Shown here: positions 34,252 to 47,206 of the stretch, in pieces
How the letters are laid out: the number at the start of each line of letters is the position of its first letter
How positions within the stretch are numbered: the stretch's first letter is position 1
Assembly (NCBI GenBank): GCA_021613375.1
Contig: CM038721.1
Coordinates: forward strand, 6,696,486 to 6,760,485
Direction: 5' to 3'
From: Megaleporinus macrocephalus
Taxonomy: Eukaryota > Chordata > Actinopteri > Characiformes > Anostomidae
DNA length: 64,000 nucleotides
Position numbers and translations under genes: made by a program
The notes under the pieces: model-generated
What the model was told of the DNA's origin: nothing
What the model saw: only the letters and a program-made list of their open reading frames with translations
Databases searched by the model: none

Positions 34252-34617
34252 ACTACCGCTCAAAAGTTTAGGATCACTTTAGAATTTAATTTCATGCAAT
34301 TTTCATGCAATTCATGCAATTTTCATACAATCCACAACCAATATTGTCCATTTTATAATTAATGTAAGTGTATCAGATGATTTTTTAAGAATATAAATGT
34401 TTGTATAAAAGCCTATTTTTGTATAGAGGCTTATTTTGCATATGGTCCTATTATCAGTAATTCTCAGTCCTCTGTCTAAATCTCCTGGTACGGCCGCCAA
34501 TCCAAGTTAAGGATGTTGTTGGACTAATTGGTTGTTAGGACACTCTTGCTCAATTGTGATGCACAGCTGAAAAACATTCTACTAATAAGTGAGTATAAAA
34601 GGGAACAACATTCTAGG
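34252..34617 (+). mobile_element. Tc1-like element end fragment, copy 2
   Basis: Starts TACACTACCGCTCAAAAGTT and continues as the reverse complement of 26063-26422. The terminal sequence is close to the unit of the 24/25-bp satellite at 42366-47206. Confidence 0.78.
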
Positions 34618-34669
34618 TTTCTTTTTTTATCTTTTTATTTGGATCTTTGTGCTGCTTTATTAGGAAAAA

Positions 34670-36175
34670 AACATTAGCATTACTTATCCTTTAACAATAA
34701 AACTGGTTACTGCTCTGTGGCGTTCATCCCCTCTCTCAACCGACATCCTCAGCTTTTCTGCTACAGTGAAAGGAGTGGGCATTAGCTTGAGTAGAACTGG
34801 CCTTAGCACTGTCAAAGCACTCTCCTACAACATGAAATCGATATACAAGTAACCGTTAATTAATGTCATACCTACAGAACACAAGCAGTACTTAACAACG
34901 TTACAGGTTTATTCATACGCTGACTGAACGTTAGCCATGTCGCTAGCTAACTAGCTAATACGTGCTGGTGTTGTGCTAACGTTAGCTGAATCATAACCGC
35001 CCTTCAGCGCTAACAGACGCAGTAAGAGTGTTAGTTTCTCTCACAAAGCAAGAAAGCAGCTCAGTAAACTGTTAACCTGATGATATTTTATCACTGGAAA
35101 CAGCCATTTAGCGTATTTAGCTCAGATTCTCGCGTCTCCGGCAGCGCCATAGTGCTGCCCTTACAGAAAATAAGTATACTTAAAATTCATTTTATTAAGT
35201 ATACTTTATGCAGTTACTATACTAATGTCATTGTACTAGTAGTACACTTGTATATGTACTATTTTAATACTTCTTGGGACTAAATTGGCCCACTTTCTAG
35301 TTTTTAAATGTATACATTTAAGTACACTTTAAGTGTAAGAATATTAAACCAAGTAAACAACTAGTTTACATCTTTTGTACTGCAACTACACTAAAAGTAA
35401 ACTTGAGGGTTTACTGTTAGTTTACTAGCTTGTATGTTTTCTTTAAGTGAACTTAACATAATACTTATTATTTACTGCTTACATTATTGTTGTACTTTAA
35501 AGTATATGACTAGGTTTAAGGGTTTTTTTCTACTTAAAATAGAATTTTAACAACGTTTACTTTCTCAACAGTGGACACATAAAAAAACAAGACACACTCA
35601 GATTAAAAAACATATTTGCATCTGTATAAATCTTTATAAATCAAATTTTAAATAAATATTGTACTGGATATGTTTTTGTGCAGAGCAAGAATACTTACTT
35701 CTACTATCTTAATCAAAAGATTAAGTACAAGTAAAGGCCAAATATACTCAGACGGTTTTATACTTGTCAGTATAACCCAAGCATACTTAAGTATAACAGT
35801 GTTTAGTATATCACTGAGAAGTACATAAAAAGTAAACTGAAAGCATACTCACTTCCTTTTAGTTTAAAAGAAGTAAACTAATGGTACACTTGAATAAACT
35901 TCATTTTTGTAAGGGTGCTGTTCTTCATGCAGTTGAAAATGCTGCAGTTCTCTTGACAAAGATTAATTTCATGTATAATCTGATGTTTCATCAGATTAGA
36001 TGTATTGCCCTTTCTGAAAGCCACTATCTTGAAGCATTTGCTGTTCTCAGACAGATTCTTTCAAAGTAGGGCCAAACTTTTGAGTGCTTTGACATGTTTA
36101 ACTAGCTTTGTGTATGCTCTCTGCATTTCTGTGCGTTTCCGAAATTTGTTTTAGAGACTTTTCAGTGCTCTGTAG
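34670..36175 (+). mobile_element. Dispersed element K, copy 1, split by a 758-bp insertion
   Basis: 34690-35152 and 35921-36160 match 59985-60480 in order: TACTGCTCTGTGGCGTTCAT, TTAGCCATGTCGCTAGCTAA, CAGACGCAGTAAGAGTGTTA, then TTCTTTCAAAGTAG and TTGACATGTTTAACTAGCT. The 60-kb copy lacks the insertion, so the joined flanks give the pre-insertion state. The outer ends of this copy are degraded. Confidence 0.8.
35158..35915. mobile_element. 750-bp DNA transposon derivative (CCCTTACA ends), copy 2
   Basis: Same element as 23385-24136, inserted in element K. It is flanked by a direct repeat TGCTG at 35153-35157 and 35916-35920, which could be a 5-bp target duplication. Non-coding interior of AGTATACTT-type words. 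Confidence 0.85.
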
Positions 36176-36375
36176 TACCTTTTGGTATCGAATTTCCATA
36201 CTCAGCCCTATTCCTAATCCTGTATTAAGGTGTGAAGAATGCTAATGACTTATATCAGTCAGTTCTAGTTAGGCTTCGTGACAACACTATGACATTAAGT
36301 TTACTGTAAAATTTGTTAAGTGTTAAGTGTTGAGTTAAGTGTTGAGATTGTGAATACCGGTCAAGGTCAGTTCAT
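36176..36375. other. Short unique stretch
   Basis: Non-coding, no recognised feature. Confidence 0.4.
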
Positions 36376-37335
36376 AAATATCATGATAAGAATCTAAATT
36401 AGGACCTTGAATCAGCATCAGGAATCAGAATCAGGACCAATATCAGTCAGAACCAGAGGAAATTTCAGATTCAGGTTAGGATTCAGATTCAGAACCAGAA
36501 TCAGAAGCAAAATCAATACCAGAATCAGAAGCAAAATCAATACCAGAATGAGAAACAGACACCAAAGCAGAACATGAACCTATAAGGTTAAGATCAGAAT
36601 CAGAAACAAAACCAGATAAATATTACATTTAAAATTAAGCTTCAGGATTATAGTCAAAAGATTAAGATTCAAAATCAAAATCACAATTGATTGAACTTGA
36701 ACCTGAACCAAAGCCAGAAATGAAAGCTTTAGCGAAAGTTCTGCCAGGAAGACTCCAATGCTATGTCACTCTCTCATCCATTACTCCAACCAATCACAGG
36801 CTGCCACCAGTCTTTAAAAGAATTCAACTCAGGCTCCCTCTTTGCAGCTCTCAGGTGCTGATGTTTCTACGTGCTACGCCATCCTTCCCACCACCACCAG
36901 TTTAGTCCCAGTCCTGCCATCCTGGGAGGCAGTTTTGCCCCTGCTGTTCATATCCAGCAGGATCTGCGAGGGTCTGCAGGCTTAAAAACCTGGACCTAGG
37001 ACTGGGCTTATGCCAAAGACTGTTCTTCATGTTCTACAATAATTAACCTTCTAATTGTAAACCCTATCGAAGATTAAACCTTGTTTTACATTCCTCTACT
37101 CCTGGAGTCTTTTTTGAACCTGAATCAGGATGAGAATTAGAACCAGATGACTAGTGAGATTATACCTGTGATTCAAATTCAGAATTAAAATCAGACTCAG
37201 AATCAGACCTGGACTCAAGGTCAGGAACAGAGCCAAAACCAGAACCTGAACTAGAATCAGGATCAGAATCAGAAGCAGATCAAGAATCTGATTCAGAATC
37301 CATTTCAGATTGAGATTCAGATTCAGACTAGTTAG
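36376..37335 (+). repeat. Degenerate AGAATC/CCAGAA hexamer repeat, block 1
   Basis: 36380-36700 and 37115-37330 consist of irregular purine-rich words such as CAGAATCAGAA and AACCAGAATCAG with a roughly 6-base period. They are split by about 400 bases of unique DNA (36710-37110). The same composition recurs at 40630-41645 and 42130-42365. Confidence 0.8.
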
Positions 37336-37776
37336 CCACTATAACATCAAACACTATTCTATATCTATTAAAAGAGAAATCTGCAGTAATTTACTGTCAA
37401 CAAAGTCAAGTACTGCATATTAATGATTAATATCTTACATTATTTTACTGTGTATTGCATACAATATATTGCAATTGATAACTAATTATTAAACTACAAT
37501 TATTTACTGCTAAATAATTACTTGGCTTCCAGTTTATTACTGAATCTGAATCATCTGGTACATTACAGCAAACCAGTTTGCCCTGATAAATGTCCAGCTG
37601 TTTAAAGCATGATCCTGTAAAATAACAAAGGAATACTGTAAAATTACTGTAAAATTAATACTGTATACGTTTTTTTTTATCTTGTCAGTCCCACCTATCA
37701 AACATACTTCGCAACTGCAAATTGTTGGTAGACTTTTAAATTTTAAAGACGTTTAAATTCATTGGTTAAAAAAAAT
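37336..37776. other. AT-rich non-coding stretch
   Basis: Repeated TACTGTAAAATTACTGTAAA words near 37630; no gene. Confidence 0.4.
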
Positions 37777-38091
37777 GGCGGCACAATTGTGTAGTGGTTA
37801 GCACTGTCGCCTCACATTCCCGGTCCAGGCTGACCTGTTTGGAGTGTGCATGGGCTTGAGTGGGTTTCCTCCGGGTACTCCAGTTTCCTCCAACAGTCCA
37901 AACACATGCATGTTAGGTTGATCCTCACTCTAAACTGCCTGTAGTTGTGAGTGAGTGTTGGTCAAGCAATGGACTGCTGAGCTGTCAATGGTGTATGCTG
38001 CCATCGCCTGATGACACTGGGATTGGCTCCAAGCCCCCCTGTAACCCTGACTAGCAGGTTAAAGCGGAAGATAATGGATGGATGGGTGGTT
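37777..38091 (+). mobile_element. tRNA-derived SINE, unexpanded copy
   Basis: Begins GGCGGCACAATTGTGTAGTG and GTTAGCACTGTCGCC (box A region, TGTGTAGTGG). Box B is shortened to CATTCCCGGTCC. The body then reads GGAGTGTGCATGGGCTTGAG, GGTACTCCAGTTTCCTCC, AAACACATGCATG and GGACTGCTGAGCTGTC, ending with GATGGATGG. It shows what the head looks like with a single 20-bp unit. Confidence 0.85.
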
Positions 38092-38955
38092 GCAAAAAAT
38101 AAGGCAGACGAAATAGACACATCTCGCTCGGCAGATCACTGATGAAATCAGACTACTGATAAAATCAGACTACTGATAAAATCAGACTACTGATAAAATC
38201 TTTGCAACCTAAGTCTGAGCATGAATGTAAAGCTTTTTTCAGGTCTACAGCAAATGAAATGGTAGGTCTGCCACGCTGGTGCACTAAACCTCTAATCTGT
38301 CCCGGGTGCACCTTTAATCCATCCAGGTGATGTTTATAAACTGTAAGTCTCTCTGAGAGCCCTTCACTGGCTGAATAAACTCAACAACACAAGCCAGTCT
38401 TTCAGTCAGATTTCTAATCACACCTTATTCATGGCTTGTCTGGAAAAAAACAGGCTCTAGAAGTCGGCGAGAAGCATCAAAGGAGGAAATTTCAAAATCT
38501 CTTGTTTATGCTGAAGTGCTTATGAAGGGTTTTACGTTTGGGAGCTGTTTGCACTCAAACCTCTTTGGAGGAAATTTACATTTATCATTTCACTCTGCAA
38601 ATTTGATCAGCGATATCAAGGCTCGTATTTGTTATGTGTCTGTTTTCATGTGCTTGCATACGTATCTGAGCTTCTCCATAATGTGCTGCAACACTGAGTG
38701 TTTGAAATCCATCTGGCCTTGAAGAGGCTCTCAGTTCTTGCCAAAGCCTGCAACAGAAAGTTCCTCATACGCCAGCCTTGTGTTACGCCCCCTGTTGTAA
38801 TTTTTGGCAGCGCTGCTGTTTGCGTGTTTTCTTCCTGTTCTCTTGTTTCAGGTGTAGCTTGTCAGCGTGTGATTGCTTGTGACGTCTCCCTGTTCCTGAT
38901 TGGTTGCCTGGTTCTCAGTGTCCTTTTAAAAACGAATTCAAGTTCAGTGGTTCCC
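38092..38955. other. Unique non-coding sequence with a short ACTGATAAAATCAG repeat
   Basis: The 17-base unit CAGACTACTGATAAAAT is repeated about three times at 38148-38200. Plus-strand ORFs at 38516-39069 show no family signature. Confidence 0.45.
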
Positions 38956-38960
38956 CAGAA

Positions 38961-39176
38961 GGCGGCATGGTGGTGTAATGGAGTGTGTATGTTCTCCCCA
39001 TGCTTGAGTGGGTTTTCTCCAGGTACTCCGGTTTCCTCCCACAGGTTCAAAGACATGTGGTCAGGTTGATTGGTCACTCTAAATTGTCCGTAGGTGTGAG
39101 TGCGTGAGTGAGTGTTGGCCATGTGATGGACTGGCAAACTGTCCATGGTGTACCCCGCCTTCGCCCGATGACGCTC
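38961..39176 (+). mobile_element. SINE copy with central deletion, abutting array 2
   Basis: GGCGGCATGGTGGTGTAATG joins straight to GAGTGTGTATGTTCTCC, so box B and its surroundings are missing. The body continues through GGTACTCCGGTTTCCTCCC to TACCCCGCCTTCGCCCGATG. It then meets array 2, which runs in the opposite orientation. Confidence 0.85.
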
Positions 39177-39178
39177 AA

Positions 39179-40618
39179 CACTACACCACCGTACTAACCA
39201 CTACACCACCATACTAACCACTACACCACCATACTAACCACTACACCACCATACTAACCACCACACCACCATACTAACCACTACACCACCGTACTGACCA
39301 CTACACCACCATACTAACCACTACACCACATTACTCACCACTACACCACCATACTAACCACTACACCACCATACTAACCACTACACCACCTTACTAACCA
39401 CTACACCACCATACTAACCACTACACCACCATACTAACCACTACACCACCTTACTAACCACTACACCACCATACTAACCACTACACCACCATACTAACCA
39501 CTACACCACCTTACTAACCACTACACCACCTTACTAACCACTACACCACATTACTCACCACTACACCACCATACTAACCACTACACCACCATACTAACCA
39601 CTACACCACCATACTAACCACTACACCACCTTACTAACCACTACACCACCATACTAACCACTACACCACCATACTAACCACTACACCACCTTACTAACCA
39701 CTACACCACCATACTAACCACTACACCACCATACTAACCACTACACCACCTTACTAACCACTACACCACATTACTCACCACTACACCACCATACTAACCA
39801 CTACACCACCATACTAACCACTACACCACCTTACTAACCACTACACCACCATACTAACCACTACACCACCATACTAACCACTACACCACATTACTCACCA
39901 CTACACCACCATACTAACCACTACACCACCATACTAACCACTACACCACCTTACTAACCACTACACCACCGTACTAACCACTACACCACATTACTCACCA
40001 CTACACCACCATACTAACCACTAGACCACCATACTCACCACTACACTACCGTACTCACCACTACACTACCGTACTCACAACTACACCACCATACTAACCA
40101 CTACACCACCGTACTAACCACTACACCACCGTACTAACCACTACACCACCGTACTAACCACTACACCACCATACTAACCACTACACCACCGTACTCACCA
40201 CTACACCACCGTACTCACCACTACACCACCGTACTAATCACTACACCACCGTACAAACCACTACACCACCTTACTCACCACTACACCACCGTACTGACCA
40301 CTACACTACCGTACTCACCACTACACCATCGTATTCACCACTACACCACCGTACTAACCACTACACCACCGTACAAACCACTACACCACCTTACTCACCA
40401 CTACACTACCGTACTCACCACTACAAGACCATACTAACCACTACACTACCGTACTCACCACTACACCATCGTACTCACCACTACACCACCGAACTAACCA
40501 CTACACCACCATACTTACCACTACACCACCGTACTCACCACTACACCACCGTACTAACCACTACACCACCGTACTAACCACTACACCACCGTACTAACCA
40601 CTACACCACCGTGCCGCA
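39179..40618 (-). repeat. 20-bp satellite array 2, about 72 units
   Basis: Reverse complement of the same unit (plus strand ACTAACCACTACACCACCAT). Units keep perfect 20-base phase for 1.44 kb. The distal end reads CACCACCGTGCCGCACTAGG, the reverse complement of a SINE start (GCGGCACGGTGGTG). The array is therefore the head of a minus-oriented SINE whose own body is absent. Confidence 0.95.
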
Positions 40619-40629
40619 CTAGGTGAAAA

Positions 40630-41645
40630 TCACCTAAAATCACAATCAGAATTACAACCAGATCAGGATCCACATTCATATTCAGAACAAGAACTAGAAT
40701 CTAAAACAACACCTGAAGCTGACCTGGAATCAGTATCATCATTAAAATGATATGGAATCAAAACCAGAGCTAGTATAAGAAGCAGAACACAAAACCAGAT
40801 TAGTTAGAAACAAACCAAGATTCAAATTCAGATTCATATTCAGGTGAACACTGAGAATCAGAAACAAAAGCAAAACCTGAACTGGAATCAAGATTAGACT
40901 TATAATTAGGATTAGTACAAGATTAAGAATCAAATTCAGTTTTATACTCAAATTATACTTAAAATCAAGACCAGAATCAGGAGCAGAATCTCATTAAATC
41001 ATAATCATAGTGATAGCAGAATCAGATTGTGAATAACAATCAATTAGAACTACAATCTAATTCACCATTAAAATCAAAATAAGAATCAAAAACCCAAAAT
41101 CAGAAACAATATCAGAACCAGAATCAGGAGCACAGTCATAATTAGAGTTAAAACCAGACCAATAAGAACATTTAGATTCATATTCAGATTAAGAAACAGA
41201 ATCCGATTGGAAACGGGATTTGAAATTAAATCATAATCACAATGATGTATCAGAATGTGGACTACAATAAGAATTAGAATCAGAATCAGAATGATGTATC
41301 AAAATTTGGATCACAATCAGAATTGGAATCAGAATCACAATGATGTATCAGAATGTGGATCACAATAACAATTAGAATCAGAATCAGAATGATGTATCAG
41401 AATGTGGACCACCATAAGAATCAGAATCAGAATGATGTATCAGAATTAGAATCAGAATCAGAATTATGTATCCGAATATGGACCACAATCAGAATCAGAA
41501 TGATGTATCAGAATGTGGACCACAATCAGAATTAGAATCAGAATCAGAATGATGTATCAGAATTAGAATCAGAATTAGAATCAAAATCAAAATCAGAATG
41601 ATGTATCAGAATTGGAATCAGAACCAGAATCAGAATCAGGGCCCT
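40630..41645 (+). repeat. Degenerate AGAATC hexamer repeat, block 2
   Basis: Dominated by AGAATCAGAATCAGAATGAT and GTATCAGAATGTGGACCAC. The latter makes a larger recurring unit of about 55-60 bases from 41240 to 41620 (ATGATGTATCAGAAT seen at least eight times). Confidence 0.88.
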
Positions 41646-42129
41646 GTCTGCTTTCGTACCATGCCAGTGAAGAAGAGGAACTGACCACAGATCAGACGGT
41701 ACAGCAGCCACTTGTTAGCCACAGTCTAGCGCTGTGTTTACGTTTAGTTTATGGCGCTCCACACTCACTGATTCTCAGTTATTTTAGATGTGCCGTTTTC
41801 CAAACGCAGCTCTTCTCTCTCAGCAGAGCCGGTTTTGATCTCATTGTTTACCGACTGCAAAGTACACAAATCATTGAAATGTTCTAAATATGGCTCCTAA
41901 TGTCACTGTGTGTTTGTTCTGGGGTTCAGAGCTCTAAGCTCCCAATTCACAGGGTGTTTGAGAAAAACCCAGGGCTGCTGCTCTGTTGTTATAAAGTTAC
42001 TGATTGCAGCTTAGCTAAAGGCATTTCTGAGTCAACATTAATTACAGATTCATAAAGACAAATTTATGAGGCTGCTCAGAGAGGAGGGTCTGGACCACAG
42101 CATCGGGAGAGAGTCTACCAGTCAGAAGC
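41646..42129. other. Unique island between repeats
   Basis: About 480 bases of mixed composition, with a 91-codon ORF opening in the preceding repeat. No recognised protein signature. Confidence 0.4.
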
Positions 42130-42365
42130 ACAGACTCATCCAACTGAATGTTTGGAAATATCATTTGAACAAGAACCAGAACCTGAATCCTAACCCAAGT
42201 CAAAACCAGAAACCAAATCATATTTAGTGAGAAACACCTCAAGAACCAAATTCGCATTCATATTCAGATTAACATTCAGAATCAGAAACAAAACAAGAAC
42301 CTGAACTGGAATCGAAATAACAGAAAAAATCAGTACAAGATTACAGAATCACATTCAGATTCGTT
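42130..42365 (+). repeat. Degenerate AGAATC repeat, block 3
   Basis: AACCAGAACCTGAATCC and AGAATCAGAAACAAAAC words run into the satellite at 42366. Confidence 0.75.
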
Positions 42366-45300
42366 TTAGTACATTACCAGCCAAACGTGTTAGATACACT
42401 ACCAGTCAAACGTTTTAGATACACTACCAGTCAAACGTTTTAGAACACGTCCAGTCAAACGTTTTAGTACACTACCGGCCAAACGTTTTAGACACACTAC
42501 CAGCCAAACGTTTTAGTACACTACCAGTCAAACGTTTTAGATACACTACCAGACAAACGTTTTAGAACACTTCCAGTCAAACGTTTTAGTACACTTCCAG
42601 TCAAACGTTTTAGATACACTACCAGTCAAACGTTTTAGAACACTACCGGCCAAACGTTTTAGATACACTACCAGTCAAACGTTTTAGAACACTACCAGTC
42701 AAACGTTTTAGAACATTACCAGCCAAACGTTTTAGAACATTACCAGCCAAACGTTTTAGATACACTACAAGCCAAACGTTTTAGTACACTACAAGCCAAA
42801 CGTTTTAGTACACTACCAGCCAAATGTTTTAGTACACTACCAGTCAAACGTTTTAGAACACTACCAGTCAAACGTTTTAGAACATTACCAGCCAAACGTT
42901 TTAGTACACTACAAGCCAAACGTTTTAGTACACTACCAGCCAAACATTTTAGTACACTACCAGTCAAACGTTTTAGTACACTACCAGTCAAACATTTTAG
43001 TACACTACCAGTCAAACTTTTTAGTACACTACCAGTCAAACGTTTTAGATCACTACCAGTCAAACGTTTTAGTACACTACCAGTCAAACGTTTTAGTACA
43101 CTACCATTCAAACGTTTCAGATACACTACCAGTCAGACGTTTTAGATACACTACCAGTCAAATGTTTTAGATCACTAAAAGTCAAACGTTTTAGTACACT
43201 ACCAGTCAAACGTTTTAGATACACTACCAGTCAAACGTTTTAGTACACTACTAGTCAAACGTTTTAGTACACTACGAGTCAAATGTTTTAGTACACTACC
43301 AGCCAAACGTGTTAGATACACTACCAGCCAAACATTTTAGATACACTACCAGTCAAACGTTTTAGTACACTACCAGCCAAACATTTTAGATACACTACCA
43401 GTCAAACGTTTTAGATACACTACCAGCCAAACGTGTTAGATACACTACCAGCCAAACATTTTAGATACACTACCAGTCAAATGTTTTAGTACACTACCAG
43501 CCAAACATTTTAGATACACTACCAGTCAAACGTTTTAGATACACTACCAGTCAAACGTTTTAGATACACTACCAGTCAAATGTTTTAGTACACTACCAGT
43601 CAAATGTTTTAGTACACTACCAGCCAAACGTTTTAGTACACTACCGGCCAAATGTTTTAGATCACTACCAGTCAAACGTTTTAGATACACTACCAGACAA
43701 ATGTTTTAGTACACTACCAGCCAAACGTTTTAGATACACTACCAGCCAAACATTTTAGATACACTACCAGTCAAACGTTTTAGATACACTACCAGTCAAA
43801 TGTTTTAGATACACTACCAGACAAACATTTTAGTACACTACCAGCCAAACGTTTTAGATACACTACCAGTCAAACGTTTTAGTACACTACCAGTCAAACG
43901 TTTTAGTACACTACCATTCAAACGTTTCAGATACACTACCAGTCAGACGTTTTAGATACACTACCAGTCAAATGTTTTAGATCACTAAAAGTCAAACGTT
44001 TTAGTACACTACCAGTCAAACGTTTTAGATACACTACCAGTCAAACGTTTTAGTACACTACCAGTCAAACGTTTTAGTACACTACGAGTCAAATGTTTTA
44101 GTACACTACCAGCCAAACGTTTTAGATACACTACCAGCCAAACATTTTAGATACACTACCAGTCAAACGTTTTAGTACACTACCAGTCAAATGTTTTAGT
44201 ACACTACCAGCCAAACATTTTAGATACACTACCAGTCAAACGTTTTAGATACACTACCAGTCAAACGTTTTAGATACACTACCAGTCAAATGTTTTAGTA
44301 CACTACCAGTCAAATGTTTTAGTACACTACCAGCCAAACGTTTTAGTACACTACCGGCCAAATGTTTTAGACACACTACCAGCCAAACGTTTTAGATACA
44401 CTACCAGTCAAACGTTTTAGTACACTACAAGCCAAACGTTTTAGTACACTACCAGCCAAATGTTTTAGTACACTACCAGTCAAACGTTTTAGAACACTAC
44501 CAGTCAAACGTTTTAGAACATTACCAGCCAAACGTTTTAGTACACTACAAGCCAAACGTTTTAGTACACTACCAGCCAAACATTTTAGTACACTACCAGT
44601 CAAACGTTTTAGTACACTACCAGTCAAACATTTTAGTACACTACCAGTCAAACTTTTTAGTACACTACCAGTCAAACGTTTTAGATCACTACCAGTCAAA
44701 CGTTTTAGTACACTACCAGTCAAACGTTTTAGTACACTACCATTCAAACGTTTCAGATACACTACCAGTCAGACGTTTTAGATACACTACCAGTCAAATG
44801 TTTTAGATCACTAAAAGTCAAACGTTTTAGTACACTACCAGTCAAACGTTTTAGATACACTACCAGTCAAACGTTTTAGTACACTACTAGTCAAACGTTT
44901 TAGTACACTACGAGTCAAATGTTTTAGTACACTACCAGCCAAACGTGTTAGATACACTACCAGCCAAACATTTTAGATACACTACCAGTCAAACGTTTTA
45001 GATACACTACCAGCCAAACGTGTTAGATACACTACCAGCCAAACATTTTAGATACACTACCAGTCAAATGTTTTAGTACACTACCAGCCAAACATTTTAG
45101 ATACACTACCAGTCAAACGTTTTAGATACACTACCAGTCAAACGTTTTAGATACACTACCAGTCAAATGTTTTAGTACACTACCAGTCAAATGTTTTAGT
45201 ACACTACCAGCCAAACGTTTTAGTACACTACCGGCCAAATGTTTTAGATCACTACCAGTCAAACGTTTTAGATACACTACCAGACAAATGTTTTAGTACA

Positions 45301-47206
45301 CTACCAGCCAAACGTTTTAGATACACTACCAGCCAAACATTTTAGATACACTACCAGTCAAACGTTTTAGATACACTACCAGTCAAATGTTTTAGATACA
45401 CTACCAGACAAACATTTTAGTACACTACCAGCCAAACGTTTTAGATACACTACCAGTCAAACGTTTTAGTACACTACCAGTCAAACGTTTTAGTACACTA
45501 CCATTCAAACGTTTCAGATACACTACCAGTCAGACGTTTTAGATACACTACCAGTCAAATGTTTTAGATCACTAAAAGTCAAACGTTTTAGTACACTACC
45601 AGTCAAACGTTTTAGATACACTACCAGTCAAACGTTTTAGTACACTACCAGTCAAACGTTTTAGTACACTACGAGTCAAATGTTTTAGTACACTACCAGT
45701 CAAACGTTTTAGATACACTACCAGCCAAACATTTTAGATACACTACCAGTCAAACGTTTTAGTACACTACCAGTCAAATGTTTTAGTACACTACCAGCCA
45801 AACATTTTAGATACACTACCAGTCAAACGTTTTAGATACACTACCAGTCAAACGTTTTAGATACACTACCAGTCAAATGTTTTAGTACACTACCAGTCAA
45901 ATGTTTTAGTACACTACCAGCCAAACGTTTTAGTACACTACCGGCCAAATGTTTTAGACACACTACCAGCCAAACGTTTTAGATACACTACCAGTCAAAC
46001 GTTTTAGATACACTACCAGTCAAATGTTTTAGTACACTACCAGCCAAACGTTTTAGATACACTACCAGCCAAACATTTTAGATACACTACCAGTCAAACG
46101 TTTTAGATACACTACCAGCCAAACATTTTAGATACACTACCAGTCAAACGTTTTAGATACACTACCAGTCAAATGTTTTAGATACACTACCAGACAAACA
46201 TTTTAGTACACTATCAGCCAAACGTTTTAGATACACTACCAGCCAAACATTTTAGATACACTACCAGTCAAATGTTTTAGTACACTACCAGACAAACGTT
46301 TTAGTACACTACTAGCCAAACGTTTTAGTACACTACCAGCCAAACGTTTTAGTACACTACCAGTCAAACGTTTTAGATACACTACCAGTCAAACGTTTTA
46401 GTACACTACCAGTCAAATGTTTTAGTACACTACCAGCCAAACATTTTAGATACACTACCAGTCAAACGTTTTAGATACACTACCAGTCAAACGTTTTAGT
46501 ACACTACCAGTCAAATGTTTTAGTACACTACCAGTCAAAGGTTTTAGTACACTACCAGTCAAAGGTTTTAGTACACTACCAGCCAAACATTTTAGATACA
46601 CTACCAGTCAAACATTTTAGATACACTACCAGTCAAACGTTTTAGATACACTACCAGTCAAACGTTTTAGATACACTACCAGCCAAACGTTTTAGAACAC
46701 TACCAGCCAAACGTTTTAGATACACTACCAGCCAAATGTTTTAGATCACTACCAGTCAAACGTTTTAGATACACTACCAGTCAAACGTTTTAGATACACT
46801 ACCAGTCAAACGTTTTAGATACACTACCAGCCAAACGTTTTAGTACACTACCAGTGAAGCGTTTTAGATACACTACCAGCCAAACGTTTTAGATACACTA
46901 CCAGACAAACATTTTAGATACACTACCAGCCAAACGTTTTAGATACACTACCAGACAAACGTTTTAGAACATTACCAGCCAAACGTTTTAGAACACTACC
47001 AGCCAAACGTTTTATATACACTACCAGCCAAACGTTTTAGAACACTACCAGCCAAACGTTTTAGATCACTACCAGTCAAACGTTTTAGATACACTACCAG
47101 CCAAACGTTTTAGAACACTACCAGCCAAACGTTTTAGATACACTACCAGTCAAACGTTTTAGATACACTACCAGACAAACGTTTTAATACACTACCAGTC
47201 AAAAGC
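42366..47206 (+). repeat. 24/25-bp satellite, about 195 units, Tc1-end-like
   Basis: 4.84 kb of units CACTACCAGTCAAACGTTTT followed by AGTA or AGATA. The two unit lengths are interspersed. The sequence resembles the fish Tc1 terminal repeat TACACTACCxGTCAAAAGTTT seen at 34252 and 26881. The last unit at 47190 has GTCAAAAG rather than GTCAAACG. Marker units (CCATTCAAACGTTTCAG) at 43101, 43911, 44737 and 45498 show higher-order duplication of about 0.8 and 1.6 kb. Confidence 0.96.

Noticed and set aside
42740..44762. Two 128-codon minus-strand ORFs with a VLKRLTGS-type repeat that look like a repeat protein
   Set aside because: The 24-bp unit length keeps a frame open through the satellite. 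25-bp units break it elsewhere. This is a satellite artefact.
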